37,758 bases of DNA, from assembly GCA_903843235.1 (NCBI GenBank), contig CAIMOW010000109.1, positions 1-37,758 on the forward strand, in the 5' to 3' direction. The notes below the pieces were generated by a model that was not told the DNA's origin, ran no database searches, and saw only the letters and a program-made list of their open reading frames with translations. Made by a program: the position numbers and the translations under genes. How positions within the stretch are numbered: position 1 is the first letter of the stretch; each line of letters opens with the position of its first letter. This document shows, piece after piece, positions 27,263 to 36,586 of this stretch. The stretch is from an uncultured beta proteobacterium. GTDB lineage: Bacteria; Pseudomonadota; Gammaproteobacteria; Burkholderiales; Burkholderiaceae.

Positions 27263-27628
27263 TCACTTCAATGGGTTGTTAGGTGAGCTGGCAGTCTGCG
27301 CAGCGTAGTACTCGCCGATATCAGCCATATCTTGATCAGATAAGCTCGTGGCAATCGCGCGCATCGTTGGATGCTTTCTTTCGCCTTTTTTGTACTCAGA
27401 CAAAGCAGTAGCAATATAGCCGCTGTTTTGGCCACCAATCATTGGCACCTTATAAACAAAGGGATAGTCAGCGCGGTAGTCAGGAATGGAATGGCAGCCA
27501 ATGCAAAGCCAAACCTTACCTCTACCCGCATCAGCTGAACCTTGAACATCGGCAGCTTGGGCTGAAAATCCAACAAATGCCAAAATAGCGCAAACAGCTA
27601 ATTGGGGAAGAGTGAAGAGTTTTTTCAT
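27263..27628 (-). CDS. Monoheme c-type cytochrome (class I), first of a tandem pair
   Basis: A periplasmic cytochrome of 121 residues. The ATG at 27628 begins a signal peptide (MKKLFTLPQLAVCAILAFVG, cleaved after about residue 25 at SAQA). Heme motif C42-I-G-C45-H46; M89 in KHPTM is the likely axial ligand. It shares with the next gene the pattern GGQ-x-Y-AL-Y-G-R-M and a C-terminal LSD-D-DI-Y helix. It has an insertion after the heme site, SIPDYRADYPFVYKVP. It is divergent from the MoxR gene across a 160-base region. The frame opens nine bases earlier at another ATG. Confidence 0.9.
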   Translation of the reverse strand: MKKLFTLPQLAVCAILAFVGFSAQAADVQGSADAGRGKVWLCIGCHSIPDYRADYPFVYKVPMIGGQNSGYIATALSEYKKGERKHPTMRAIATSLSDQDMADIGEYYAAQTASSPNNPLK

Positions 27629-27726
27629 AAAAATCACTATTTAATCGATTTGATCCATAACAAGTTGTGGAAGTATAGCGGAGAGAAGGCAATACCGTCA
27701 TACAAGCCCTCAATATTGCTAAAAAC

Positions 27727-27755
27727 GCTGAAAATTACCGCCCTTTTACCTATAC
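27727..27755 (+). promoter_or_regulatory. Candidate promoter of the MoxR-VWA genes
   Basis: CTGAAA at 27727-27732 (four of six to TTGACA) and TATACT at 27750-27755 (five of six) are 17 bases apart, with transcription expected about 27 bases before the MoxR ATG. AAAGGA at about 27769 may serve as ribosome-binding site although it is some 14 bases from the ATG. The rest of 27638-27788 shows no other clear signal; the cytochrome promoter must also lie there. Confidence 0.4.
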
Positions 27756-27788
27756 TGAGACGCTTAATAAAGGACATTTTAAAAAGTT

Positions 27789-28646
27789 ATGACCCAGACT
27801 AATTCTCGCTTTAATGGCTCACAAACTTACGTCGCTACCGATGATTTAAAGCTAGCGGTTAATGCTGCCATTGCGTTACAGCGCCCTCTTTTAATCAAAG
27901 GTGAGCCAGGAACCGGTAAAACGATGCTGGCAGAAGAAGTTGCGGCCGCTTTAAAGATGCCGTTGTTGCAGTGGCATATCAAATCCACCACCAAGGCCCA
28001 ACAAGGCTTGTATGAATATGATGCGGTGAGTCGCCTTCGTGATTCTCAGTTGGGTGATGAAAAAGTCAATGACATTCGCAACTACATTATTAAGGGCGTC
28101 TTATGGCAAGCATTTGAGGCGGATGAGCCCACTGTATTGCTGATCGACGAAATTGACAAAGCCGATATTGAATTCCCAAATGATCTACTGCGCGAAATTG
28201 ACCGCATGGAGTTTTATGTCTATGAAACTCGTGAACTCATCAAAGCAAAACATCGCCCTCTCGTGATTATTACCTCCAATAATGAAAAAGAATTACCTGA
28301 TGCATTTTTGCGTCGCTGCTTTTTTCATTACATCTCCTTCCCAGATGCCGGTACGATGCAAAGCATTGTGGATGCGCATCACCCCAACATTAAACAAGAC
28401 CTACTCGATGCAGCCCTCAAGTCTTTTTACCAAATTAGAGCCTTGCCAGGCCTTAAGAAAAAGCCTTCTACATCCGAACTCATTGATTGGTTAAAACTTT
28501 TACTAGCTGAAGACATTCCAGTTGAGGCGCTCTATAGCTCTGATGAAAAGATTGTTGTACCACCCTTGCATGGGGCTCTACTAAAGAACGAGCAAGACGT
28601 TCACTTGTTTGAGCGCCTAGTGATGATGAATCGCAATCATCGTTAA
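27789..28646 (+). CDS. MoxR-family AAA+ ATPase (CoxD-like)
   Basis: MoxR ATPases act as chaperones that insert or activate metal centres together with a VWA partner. The 285-residue protein has Walker A GEPGTGKT at 38-45, Walker B VLLIDEID at 116-123, a sensor-1 ITSNNEKELPDAFLRRC near 165-181, and the lid domain after about 200 (FHYISFPD then a helical stretch). This wording is that of CoxD and similar proteins next to molybdenum hydroxylases. The VWA gene follows after 28 bases. No substrate enzyme is in the window, so the client is unknown; the divergent cytochromes and the xdhC/mocA genes are the only hints. Confidence 0.9.
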   Translation: MTQTNSRFNGSQTYVATDDLKLAVNAAIALQRPLLIKGEPGTGKTMLAEEVAAALKMPLLQWHIKSTTKAQQGLYEYDAVSRLRDSQLGDEKVNDIRNYIIKGVLWQAFEADEPTVLLIDEIDKADIEFPNDLLREIDRMEFYVYETRELIKAKHRPLVIITSNNEKELPDAFLRRCFFHYISFPDAGTMQSIVDAHHPNIKQDLLDAALKSFYQIRALPGLKKKPSTSELIDWLKLLLAEDIPVEALYSSDEKIVVPPLHGALLKNEQDVHLFERLVMMNRNHR

Positions 28647-28674
28647 GCGGCCTGGTATTCACTGAGTGATTTAG

Positions 28675-29850
28675 ATGCTGATTCAATTCTTCCTCAATCT
28701 GAAGGAGGCCAAAGTACCGGTGTCAGTAAGAGAGTTTTTGACACTACTTGAAGCGCTGAAGTCTGGTGTAATCGAGCCATCGATTGATGAGTTTTATCAA
28801 TTGGCCAGAATGACTCTGGTCAAGGATGAGCAATACTTTGATCGCTTTGATCAAGTCTTTGGTGCCTACTTCAATGGTATTGAGCAAATCATTGCGCTAC
28901 AGCCAGATATTCCGCTCGACTGGCTAGAGAAAAAACTCCAACGCGTATTGAGCGATGAGGAAAAAGCAGCACTGCAGAAATTGGGCGGACCAGAGGCACT
29001 AAAAAAGCGCCTTGAAGAGCTGATGAAAGAGCAAAAAGAATGGCATGGTGGTGGCAATAAATGGATTGGCGCAGGAGGCTCATCCCCTTTTGGTCATAGC
29101 GGCTATCACCCTGAAGGTATTCGAATTGGTGGAGAAAGTGCTGGCAATCGTACCGCGATCAAAGTCTGGGAAGCCCGAGAATTTAAAGACTATGACAGCG
29201 ACCTCGCCTTAGGAACGCGCAATATCAAATTGGCATTACGTAGGCTCAGACGCTTTGCTAGAGAAGGCTCTCATCTAGAGTTAGATTTAGATAAAACGAT
29301 TCATTCAACCGCAGCTAATGCTGGGATGCTCGATATCCAAATGCGGCCAGAGCGTCACAATCAAGTAAAAGTCCTATTGCTCATGGATGTTGGTGGTTCG
29401 ATGGATGATCACATTCAAAGAATTGCAGAGCTCTTTTCTGCTGCTAAAACAGAATTTAAGCACCTTGAACATTATTACTTTCATAACTGCGTGTACGAAA
29501 ATTTGTGGCAAAGCAATCGTCGACGTCGCGATCAGGTTACGAAAACCCAAGACATCATCAATAAATATGGTCCTGAATACAAACTCATTTTTGTTGGAGA
29601 CGCCACGATGTCTCCATATGAAATTTTGAGCCCAAATGGCTCAGTTGAATACAACAACCCGGAGGCTGGGGCAACCTGGGTAAATCGCCTGATTGACCAC
29701 TTCCCCCATTTTGCTTGGCTCAACCCCGAACCTGAATCGGTTTGGCAGTACCGTCAATCCATCGACATTATGCAAAGACTCATAAAAGATCGGATGTACC
29801 CTGTTACCTTAAATGGCCTAGAAAGTGCCATGCGCCAACTTTCAAAGTAA
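28675..29850 (+). CDS. VWA-domain protein, CoxE-like
   Basis: Partner of the MoxR ATPase; in the carbon monoxide dehydrogenase system CoxE and CoxD together mature the active site. The 391 residues begin with a helical region (MLIQFFLNLKEAKVPVSVRE), followed by a glycine-rich linker GGGNKWIGAGGSSPFGHSGY at 125-144, and the VWA domain from about 230. The MIDAS metal site reads D238-V-G-G-S242 in LLMDVGGSMDDH, where the canonical motif is D-x-S-x-S: the first serine is glycine. FVGDATMSPYEI near 302 probably holds the MIDAS aspartate. It is 28 bases downstream of moxR. Confidence 0.88.
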   Translation: MLIQFFLNLKEAKVPVSVREFLTLLEALKSGVIEPSIDEFYQLARMTLVKDEQYFDRFDQVFGAYFNGIEQIIALQPDIPLDWLEKKLQRVLSDEEKAALQKLGGPEALKKRLEELMKEQKEWHGGGNKWIGAGGSSPFGHSGYHPEGIRIGGESAGNRTAIKVWEAREFKDYDSDLALGTRNIKLALRRLRRFAREGSHLELDLDKTIHSTAANAGMLDIQMRPERHNQVKVLLLMDVGGSMDDHIQRIAELFSAAKTEFKHLEHYYFHNCVYENLWQSNRRRRDQVTKTQDIINKYGPEYKLIFVGDATMSPYEILSPNGSVEYNNPEAGATWVNRLIDHFPHFAWLNPEPESVWQYRQSIDIMQRLIKDRMYPVTLNGLESAMRQLSK

Positions 29851-29897
29851 GATCAAGCCATTCATTTCAGACTGATATTTATCCTAAGAGAAACTAT

Positions 29898-30356
29898 ATG
29901 ATTACCAATATTAGCGATCGCTTGAAAGCCCTTGGCATTATCCTGCCACCACCAGGACCCCCTGCTGCTGCGTATGTCATGGCCGCCACTACAGGCAACA
30001 CAGTTTTTTTATCTGGGCATATTGCTAAGCGCGATGGCAAGCCTTGGGTCGGAAAATTAGGTATGGATATGGATACTGACACTGGAAAAGCTGCCGCACG
30101 ATCAATAGCAATTGATTTGCTCTCCACCTTACAAACTCATCTTGGATCATTGGACAAAGTAAAGCGCATTGTCAAAGTAATGGGGCTCGTCAATTCGACA
30201 TGTGAATACACCGAGCAACACTTAGTCATTAATGGTTGCTCAGAATTACTCTTTGAAGTCTTTGGCGATACTGGCAAACATGCTCGCAGTGCCTTTGGTG
30301 TGGCGCAAATTCCTTTGGGGGCTTGCGTTGAAATTGAGTTGATTGCTGAGATTTAA
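29898..30356 (+). CDS. RidA-family protein (YjgF/UK114-like)
   Basis: Small trimeric-type protein of 152 residues; RidA hydrolyses reactive enamine/imine intermediates from PLP enzymes, but many family members have other or unknown roles. This one belongs to the longer group beginning ISDRLKALGIILPPPGPPAA. R130 in HARSAFGVAQIP matches the catalytic Arg105 of E. coli RidA, and E145 in CVEIEL matches Glu120, so deaminase chemistry is possible. The frame is open upstream to 29742 inside the VWA gene, but homology starts at the 29898 ATG, with AGAG nearby. It is 47 bases after the VWA gene and ends three bases from the convergent mocA gene. Confidence 0.87.
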   Translation: MITNISDRLKALGIILPPPGPPAAAYVMAATTGNTVFLSGHIAKRDGKPWVGKLGMDMDTDTGKAAARSIAIDLLSTLQTHLGSLDKVKRIVKVMGLVNSTCEYTEQHLVINGCSELLFEVFGDTGKHARSAFGVAQIPLGACVEIELIAEI

Positions 30357-30359
30357 AAA

Positions 30360-31007
30360 TCAGCTCAATGTGAGCTTTTCTCGTTGGATATCTTCAAAGG
30401 TGTCGACATCTAGGACATACCCCTGAAGATCGGCTTGCAATAGCCTCACTTGCTCTGGATGCTTGTCCATATAGTGACGACACACCATGCCCGGGACAGT
30501 CAAAATATCGTTGACAGCCGTAGATGAAAATAAAACAGGATTGCCTCTCTCGTTATCAACCATTGGCAAAATCACTTCCTGATTAGCCTCTTTATGCGAA
30601 TACTCATCGAGCAAGGCTTGAACTTCTGGCGCACCAATACCAGGTTGATCCGACAAAGCCATGAGTAGCACATCGTATTGACCTTGCAAAGACTCAAGCC
30701 CTAAACGTACAGATGTAGCCTGCCCATCTTTTGAGGATAAATTTCGAACGACAGTAATGGGGAATGGTGAGGCTTGTTGGATGGAATGAATCTCTCTCTC
30801 AATCAGGTCCGCATGAAATCCCGTCACTACAACGAATTGAACCGGCTCAAATGCTGCCAAGGATGAGCAAAAGCGCCTTAAAAGCGACTGGCCATCTCTT
30901 TTAAGAAGTGCTTTAGGATGCGACCCTAAGCGACTACCATCACCGGCCGCTAGCAATATGACCGCTAAGCGAAGTGATGCATAGGGAGATTTTCCTAGTA
31001 TTTTCAT
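30360..31007 (-). CDS. mocA: MocA/MobA-like molybdenum cofactor nucleotidyltransferase
   Basis: NTP-transferase of 215 residues that would attach CMP (MocA) or GMP (MobA) to molybdopterin. The loop LAAGDGSRLGSHPKALLK at 18-35 (from the ATG at 31007), VVTGFHAD and ALSDQPGI are the MocA-type motifs; the last carries the Mg aspartate. Molybdenum hydroxylases of the xanthine dehydrogenase family carry the CMP form, and the divergent xdhC supports that role. The frame is open to an ATG at 31079, but that would add a hydrophobic stretch and overlap xdhC. No Shine-Dalgarno is seen at 31007. Confidence 0.85.
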   Translation of the reverse strand: MKILGKSPYASLRLAVILLAAGDGSRLGSHPKALLKRDGQSLLRRFCSSLAAFEPVQFVVVTGFHADLIEREIHSIQQASPFPITVVRNLSSKDGQATSVRLGLESLQGQYDVLLMALSDQPGIGAPEVQALLDEYSHKEANQEVILPMVDNERGNPVLFSSTAVNDILTVPGMVCRHYMDKHPEQVRLLQADLQGYVLDVDTFEDIQREKLTLS

Positions 31008-31050
31008 TAGGGTGATAATAAATAGATATTTTAAAAACAAAAGATAAAGC

Positions 31051-32004
31051 ATGAACAGCACCGATTTAAGCGTTCTCAAGTCTGCTGTTGATTGGCTAAA
31101 AGCCGGTTATCCAGTAGCCATTGCCACTGTTGTCCAAACTTGGGGCTCAGCGCCAAGACCCGTGGGCTCGTGGCTAGCCATTCGTCAAGATGGGCAAGTG
31201 GCTGGGTCAGTGTCTGGCGGTTGTATTGAGGATGATCTCATCCGCCGCGTGCAAACAGAGATTCTGACGCGCAATTCACCTGAAATGGTTGTTTATGGCG
31301 TAAGCCAACAAGAGGCTACCCGCTTTGGCATTCCCTGTGGCGGCACCTTGAGATTACTCATTGAACCAAAGCCTGATCTGGCGGTTTTAGAACAACTCCT
31401 GCGCAATATCTCATCTCAGCAAATTACCCTACGTAGTGTTGATCTTTTATCTGGTAAATCCACATTAAAAGATGGAGATCGAAACGACGTTTTCTTTTGC
31501 GATGAGACGATTATGCGCACTACTTATGGGCCGCGCTGGCGCATGGTGCTGATTGGTGCAGGTCAACTATCGTTGTATACCGCAGACTTTGCTTTAGCCT
31601 CCGACTTTGAAGTCATTGTGATTGACCCGCGTGAGGAGTATGCCGAGGGTATTACACGAAATGACATCACTTTTATCAAAGGCATGCCAGACGATGTCTT
31701 GCTTGAGTTGGGTATTGATGCCCATACTGCCGTGATTGCCCTCACACACGATCCCAAACTCGATGATATGGCCCTCATGGAGGCTCTCAAGTCTGCTGCT
31801 TTTTATGTTGGCGCTTTGGGAAGCAAAGTGAACACCCAAAAACGCAAAGAACGTCTCTTGGAATTTGATGTCAGTAAAGACCAAGTGGAAAAATTGCATG
31901 GTCCTGTGGGGCTTTATATTGGCGCATTAACCCCACCAGAAATTGCGGTATCTATCATGGCTGAGGTGATTGCCGTCAAGTACTGCGTCGCTTCTTCAGA
32001 ATAA
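31051..32004 (+). CDS. xdhC: XdhC/CoxF-family molybdenum hydroxylase maturation protein
   Basis: XdhC proteins bind molybdenum cofactor and help its sulfuration and insertion into xanthine dehydrogenase-like enzymes. The 317 residues show the N-terminal XdhC_CoxI domain (VVQTWGSAPRPVGSWLAI at 28-45, GSVSGGCIEDDLI near 51-63) and a C-terminal Rossmann domain (MVLIGAGQLSLYTADFA near 165-181, then VIDPREEYAEG). GLYIGALTPPEIAVSI near 288 is the usual end motif, with Y where D is common. It is divergent from mocA, 43 bases apart, and ends in a strong terminator. Confidence 0.92.
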   Translation: MNSTDLSVLKSAVDWLKAGYPVAIATVVQTWGSAPRPVGSWLAIRQDGQVAGSVSGGCIEDDLIRRVQTEILTRNSPEMVVYGVSQQEATRFGIPCGGTLRLLIEPKPDLAVLEQLLRNISSQQITLRSVDLLSGKSTLKDGDRNDVFFCDETIMRTTYGPRWRMVLIGAGQLSLYTADFALASDFEVIVIDPREEYAEGITRNDITFIKGMPDDVLLELGIDAHTAVIALTHDPKLDDMALMEALKSAAFYVGALGSKVNTQKRKERLLEFDVSKDQVEKLHGPVGLYIGALTPPEIAVSIMAEVIAVKYCVASSE

Positions 32005-32014
32005 AGCGCTCAGT

Positions 32015-32049
32015 AAAAACCCAGTAGCGTGAACTGACCGGGTTTTTTT
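32015..32049. terminator. Rho-independent terminator between convergent xdhC and parC
   Basis: AAAAACCC (32015-32022) pairs with GGGTTTTT (32040-32047), with an inner CAGT/ACTG helix, and is followed by seven T in all (32043-32049). The A-run on the other side makes it bidirectional, serving both xdhC and parC. Confidence 0.8.
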
Positions 32050-32072
32050 ATTCATGCAGGTAAAGAAAAGAA

Positions 32073-34520
32073 TTAATTTGCTTTGAGCTTTCCATCCTTC
32101 AGACGAGGCTCAACAAAGTGACCTTTACGAGCACGATTTCCCGCAAAAGACTTCAAGGTTTTAGCATCCAAAGAGAGCTCAGTTGGTTTTCCTGCGCGAC
32201 CCGCGCCAGAGTATGTGGCGCCATCAGGACCAACAACGATTGCTGAAGCCAACTTTTCTGCACCATCCAAGCCCATCAAGATCACGCCCTTACCTCCTGT
32301 TGGCAAGCGCTTTAACTCGTCTAGTGGGAAGACTAACAACTTAGAGCCTTCAGATAGGCAGGCAACCTGCTTCATGCCAACCTTTACCTTAGCTGCCCCT
32401 AAAGGCGCATCGCCACCAGGGAACTTGGGATCGATACCAACAAAGGATTTGCCCGCCTTGTTGCGCGTTGTCATATCTGCGACATTGGCCAAAAATCCAT
32501 TACCCGATCTTGTTGAAATCAAGACAAGATCATCGGGGTGACCGGCGTAATACGCTACCATTTGGGATCCAGGCGCTAAATTAACAAAACTCGTTAACGG
32601 TGAGCCGTCGCCACGAGCGCCTGGCAACTCACTCACAGGCACGGTATAAACACGACCATCACTACCAAATCCTTGCATGACATCAACTGTGCGGCATTCA
32701 AAGATGGCATACATGGCATCACCGGCTTTAAAGCCAAACTGGGTGGCGTCGTGCTCATGACCTTGACGAACGCGTACCCAACCCTTTTGGGAAACAATCA
32801 CCGTAACAGGTTCGTCAATCACCTTAGTTTCTGCAACAGCGCGCTTATCTTCCTGAATCAAGGTGCGACGATCATCACCGTAATCCTTCATGTCAGATTC
32901 AATTTCTTTGATGATGCGTTTACGCAAAACCGTATCGTTCTGGAGCAAGCCCTCTAATTCTTCGCGTTCGGCTTTTAACTCTTTTAGCTCTTGCTCAATC
33001 TTGATGCCTTCAAGACGGGCTAACTGACGCAAACGAATATCTAAAATATCTTCAGCTTGACGATCGCTCAGCTTGAACTCTTTGATCAGATCTGCTTTAG
33101 GCTCATCACTATTGCGAATGATCTTAATAACCTTATCAATATTTAGAAGAACGGTTAAGCGCCCTTCTAGAATATGCATGCGATCTTTAACCTTGCCAAG
33201 ACGATGTTGGGTGCGTCGAGTGACAGTGGCAACTCGGAACGCAATCCACTCAGAAATAATTTCTTTTAAACCTTTTTGACGTGGTCGACCATCATTACCG
33301 ATCATCACCAAATTCATTGGCGCATTGGACTCTAGTGAGGTATGCGCTAGCAATAAATTAACAAACTCATTAACATCAATGTTCTTGCTCTTAGGCTCAA
33401 AAACCAAGCGTACGGCAGCATCCTTGCTAGATTCATCGCGCACACCATCCAACACATTCAAAATTGTGGATTTGAGATTATTTTGCTCAGGCGTTAAGGA
33501 CTTCTTACCTATCCTCACTTTTGGATTGGTGAGCTCTTCAATCTCTTGAAGAACACGCTGCGATGAAGTGGCTGGCGGCAATTCATTGACGACAATCTGC
33601 CATTGGCCGCGAGCGAGTTCTTCGACCGACCAACGCGCGCGAACTTTGAGGCTACCGCGACCAACACCGTAAATCTGTGCAATCTCTGTTGGGGTCGAAA
33701 TAATTTGACCACCACCTGGAAAGTCTGGACCAGGAATAATATCCAACAACTCCGTTGTGGACATCTTTGGGGATTTCATCAAAGCAATCGCTGCCGCTGC
33801 AACTTCACGCAAGTTGTGTGATGGGATTTCGGTGGCCATACCAACAGCAATACCGGAGGCGCCGTTGAGTAATACAAACGGTAAGCGGGCTGGCAATAAC
33901 TTAGGCTCTTGGAATGAACCATCATAGTTAGCTGTGAAATCAACCGTACCTTCGTCAATCTCGCTCAGTAGTAAGTTGGCAATTTTGGTTAAGCGCGCCT
34001 CTGTGTAACGCATCGCTGCTGCACCATCACCATCGCGTGAACCAAAGTTACCTTGACCATCGATCAGGGGATATCTCAATGAAAAACTCTGAGCCAGACG
34101 AACTAATGCGTCATATGCCGATTGGTCGCCATGTGGGTGGAACTTACCAAGAACATCACCCACTACACGGGCACTCTTTACGGGTTTTGCATCCGCACGC
34201 AGACCCATCTCGCTCATGGAGAACAAAATGCGTCGCTGCACAGGCTTTTGGCCATCCGCAACATCCGGTAAGGCTCGACCTTTCACAACGCTGATCGCGT
34301 AATCCAGATAAGCGCGCTCGGCATAAACAGCCAGCGTCAAACTATCTTTATCGTCTTCATTTAATTCGACAAGCTTTGGATCATGGGGATCATTGGGCCC
34401 GCCAGAAGATGTCATTTTTGTAACATCCTGCGGGACTTTCACAATATCTATCTCCTCAGCGCCTGAAAATAAATCAGCCTGATCTACATCAGATGTACCT
34501 GGTGTTTTTTTAGTAGCCAT
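32073..34520 (-). CDS. parC: DNA topoisomerase IV subunit A
   Basis: ParC is the DNA-cleaving subunit of topoisomerase IV, which decatenates daughter chromosomes. In the 815 residues the active-site tyrosine is Y172 in [21 protein letters not shown] and [20 protein letters not shown] (121-140) form the winged-helix region where quinolone resistance changes occur in other bacteria, here with Ser134 (GDQSAY) in a typical state. There is an acidic N-terminal extension of about 50 residues relative to E. coli, and a C-terminal domain of beta-pinwheel type shorter than gyrase and without a GyrA box. The ATG overlaps the parE stop as TAATG, implying coupled translation. Confidence 0.95.
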   Translation of the reverse strand: MATKKTPGTSDVDQADLFSGAEEIDIVKVPQDVTKMTSSGGPNDPHDPKLVELNEDDKDSLTLAVYAERAYLDYAISVVKGRALPDVADGQKPVQRRILFSMSEMGLRADAKPVKSARVVGDVLGKFHPHGDQSAYDALVRLAQSFSLRYPLIDGQGNFGSRDGDGAAAMRYTEARLTKIANLLLSEIDEGTVDFTANYDGSFQEPKLLPARLPFVLLNGASGIAVGMATEIPSHNLREVAAAAIALMKSPKMSTTELLDIIPGPDFPGGGQIISTPTEIAQIYGVGRGSLKVRARWSVEELARGQWQIVVNELPPATSSQRVLQEIEELTNPKVRIGKKSLTPEQNNLKSTILNVLDGVRDESSKDAAVRLVFEPKSKNIDVNEFVNLLLAHTSLESNAPMNLVMIGNDGRPRQKGLKEIISEWIAFRVATVTRRTQHRLGKVKDRMHILEGRLTVLLNIDKVIKIIRNSDEPKADLIKEFKLSDRQAEDILDIRLRQLARLEGIKIEQELKELKAEREELEGLLQNDTVLRKRIIKEIESDMKDYGDDRRTLIQEDKRAVAETKVIDEPVTVIVSQKGWVRVRQGHEHDATQFGFKAGDAMYAIFECRTVDVMQGFGSDGRVYTVPVSELPGARGDGSPLTSFVNLAPGSQMVAYYAGHPDDLVLISTRSGNGFLANVADMTTRNKAGKSFVGIDPKFPGGDAPLGAAKVKVGMKQVACLSEGSKLLVFPLDELKRLPTGGKGVILMGLDGAEKLASAIVVGPDGATYSGAGRAGKPTELSLDAKTLKSFAGNRARKGHFVEPRLKDGKLKAN

Positions 34521-36508
34521 TAGATGTCTGCCTCAACTTCATTACCGCGCTCTTCCAACCAATCGCGACGTGCGCCAGACTCTGATTTACCCATCAACAT
34601 GTCCATCGTCTTGATTGTTTCATCCTGGGTCCATGATCCTAAGGTGACTGGCAATAAACGTCGGGTATCAGGATTTAAGGTGGTATCCCACAATTGTTCA
34701 GCGCTCATCTCACCCAAACCTTTAAAGCGAGAAATTTGCCAAGCCGTTTCTTTCACGCCATCCTTACGAAGCTTATCTTCAATGGCAGTGAGCTCGCTTG
34801 CATCTAAGGCATAGATTTTTTGCGCAGGCTTCTTACCGCGCGCTGGTGCATCAACTCTAAACAAGGGTGGACGGGAAATATAGATGTGCCCCAAATCAAT
34901 TAATTTGGGGAAATGTTTATAAAACAGGGTTAATAGGAGCACTTGAATATGCGCACCATCAACGTCCGCGTCCGACAAAATACAAACCTTGCCATAACGT
35001 AGATTGGATAAATCTGGGGTGTCATTTGCACCATGGGGATCAACGCCAATGGCTACTGCGATATCGTGGACTTCATTATTAGCAAACAGGCGATCGCGCT
35101 CTGCTTCCCAGGTATTCAGGACCTTGCCGCGCAAGGGCAGAATGGCTTGATATTCTTTGTTGCGGCCCATCTTCGCTGAACCACCAGCCGAATCACCCTC
35201 AACTAAGAAAATTTCATTCATGCCAATATCTTGGCTCTCACAATCCGTTAGCTTGCCAGGAAGGACTGCCACACCAGAAGATTTTCGCTTCTCAACCTTT
35301 TGACCAGCACGAGTTCGTGCTTGAGCTTGTTTGATCGCCAGATCAGCTAACTTACGACCGTAATCAACGTGTTCGTTGAGCCATAGCTCTAATGCTGATT
35401 TTGTATAACCAGAAACAAGGCGCACGGCATCACGTGAGTTCAAGCGCTCTTTAATCTGACCTTGGAACTGTGGATCCAATACTTTTGCAGACAAAATAAA
35501 TGATGCGCGCGCAAATACGTCCTCAGGCATTAACTTCACACCTTTAGGTTGTAGCGCATGCATTTCAATAAATCCTTTAACCGCATTAAAGAGGCCTTCA
35601 CGCAAACCGCTCTCATGCGTACCGCCCGCAGGTGTTGGAATGAGGTTGACGTAACTCTCGCGCACTGGAGCACCATCTTCAGTCCAAGCAATCACCCAGG
35701 CTGCGCCTTCTCCTTCAGCGAATGAGTCATCATCACCATTACCAGTCGCATATTGCTCGCCTTCGAATGGGGGAATCACTTCAGCACCATGACCAGCTTG
35801 AGCAATGGCTTCATTTAAGTAACCACGTAAACCTTGGGCGTACTGCCAAGTTTGACTGTCGCCAGATTTTTCTTGGATCAAGGTGACTTTGACACCTGGA
35901 AGCAACACTGCTTTAGATCTCAATAAGCGAATTAAATCAGGCATCGGAATAGCTGAGCTATCAAAGTATTTACCGTCAGGCCAGGCGCGAACCCTCGTAC
36001 CGTGCGATTTGTCGTCTTTTCCGGAGGCTCTGGTTTTGAGTTTTTCAATGACCTTGCCATCTGCGAAAGTCAGAGTAGATACTTGGCCTTCACGCCAAAC
36101 CGTCACTTCTAAGCGCTTTGATAAGGCATTCGTAACGGATACGCCAACACCATGCAAGCCGCCAGAAAAGGCATAAGCGCCACCACTACCCTTTTCAAAC
36201 TTACCGCCTGCATGCAATTGGGTAAACACAATCTCCACTACCGGTAACTTCTCTGTCGGATGCATTCCCACTGGAATACCACGACCATCGTCCTCAACGC
36301 TCACACTGCTATCAGCATGCAAAGTAACGGTAATGTGCTTACCAAAGCCGCCAAGGGCTTCGTCAGAGGCGTTATCCAAGACTTCTTGGATAACGTGAAG
36401 GGGATTATCGGTGCGGGTGTACATTCCAGGCCGCTGACGGACTGGTTCCAATCCTTTTAGGACCTGGATTGACGATTCACTGTATTCAGAAGTTTTACGG
36501 GTAGCCAT
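34520..36508 (-). CDS. parE: DNA topoisomerase IV subunit B
   Basis: ParE is the ATPase subunit of topoisomerase IV. The 662 residues begin [20 protein letters not shown], typical of ParE and distinct from GyrB. The GHKL ATP site shows E42 and N46 in [17 protein letters not shown] at 73-79 and [15 protein letters not shown] around 117-131. The TOPRIM domain has E437 in [11 protein letters not shown] and the metal aspartates in [10 protein letters not shown]. The ending includes [17 protein letters not shown] as in all type IIA B subunits. It lies 78 bases from the divergent CoA-transferase and overlaps parC by one base. Confidence 0.97.
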   Translation of the reverse strand: MATRKTSEYSESSIQVLKGLEPVRQRPGMYTRTDNPLHVIQEVLDNASDEALGGFGKHITVTLHADSSVSVEDDGRGIPVGMHPTEKLPVVEIVFTQLHAGGKFEKGSGGAYAFSGGLHGVGVSVTNALSKRLEVTVWREGQVSTLTFADGKVIEKLKTRASGKDDKSHGTRVRAWPDGKYFDSSAIPMPDLIRLLRSKAVLLPGVKVTLIQEKSGDSQTWQYAQGLRGYLNEAIAQAGHGAEVIPPFEGEQYATGNGDDDSFAEGEGAAWVIAWTEDGAPVRESYVNLIPTPAGGTHESGLREGLFNAVKGFIEMHALQPKGVKLMPEDVFARASFILSAKVLDPQFQGQIKERLNSRDAVRLVSGYTKSALELWLNEHVDYGRKLADLAIKQAQARTRAGQKVEKRKSSGVAVLPGKLTDCESQDIGMNEIFLVEGDSAGGSAKMGRNKEYQAILPLRGKVLNTWEAERDRLFANNEVHDIAVAIGVDPHGANDTPDLSNLRYGKVCILSDADVDGAHIQVLLLTLFYKHFPKLIDLGHIYISRPPLFRVDAPARGKKPAQKIYALDASELTAIEDKLRKDGVKETAWQISRFKGLGEMSAEQLWDTTLNPDTRRLLPVTLGSWTQDETIKTMDMLMGKSESGARRDWLEERGNEVEADI

Positions 36509-36586
36509 GCGCGCAAATTGTAGTCATGTCTGAGGCAAAGACGGAACTTTTCCGGAATTACTCATTATTCATGCCAAAATTAGACC

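Noticed and set aside
29742-29897. Upstream extension of the RidA-family frame
   Set aside because: It overlaps the end of the VWA gene and the added residues do not look like any RidA N-terminus; homology starts at the ATG at 29898.
29898-30356. RidA-family protein lacking its catalytic arginine
   Set aside because: At first VAQIP suggested the arginine was lost, but the equivalent of Arg105 is R130 in HARS, which is present.
36548-36557. TTCCGGAA palindrome before the CoA-transferase
   Set aside because: Eight bases only, easily by chance, and not placed relative to any promoter I can support.
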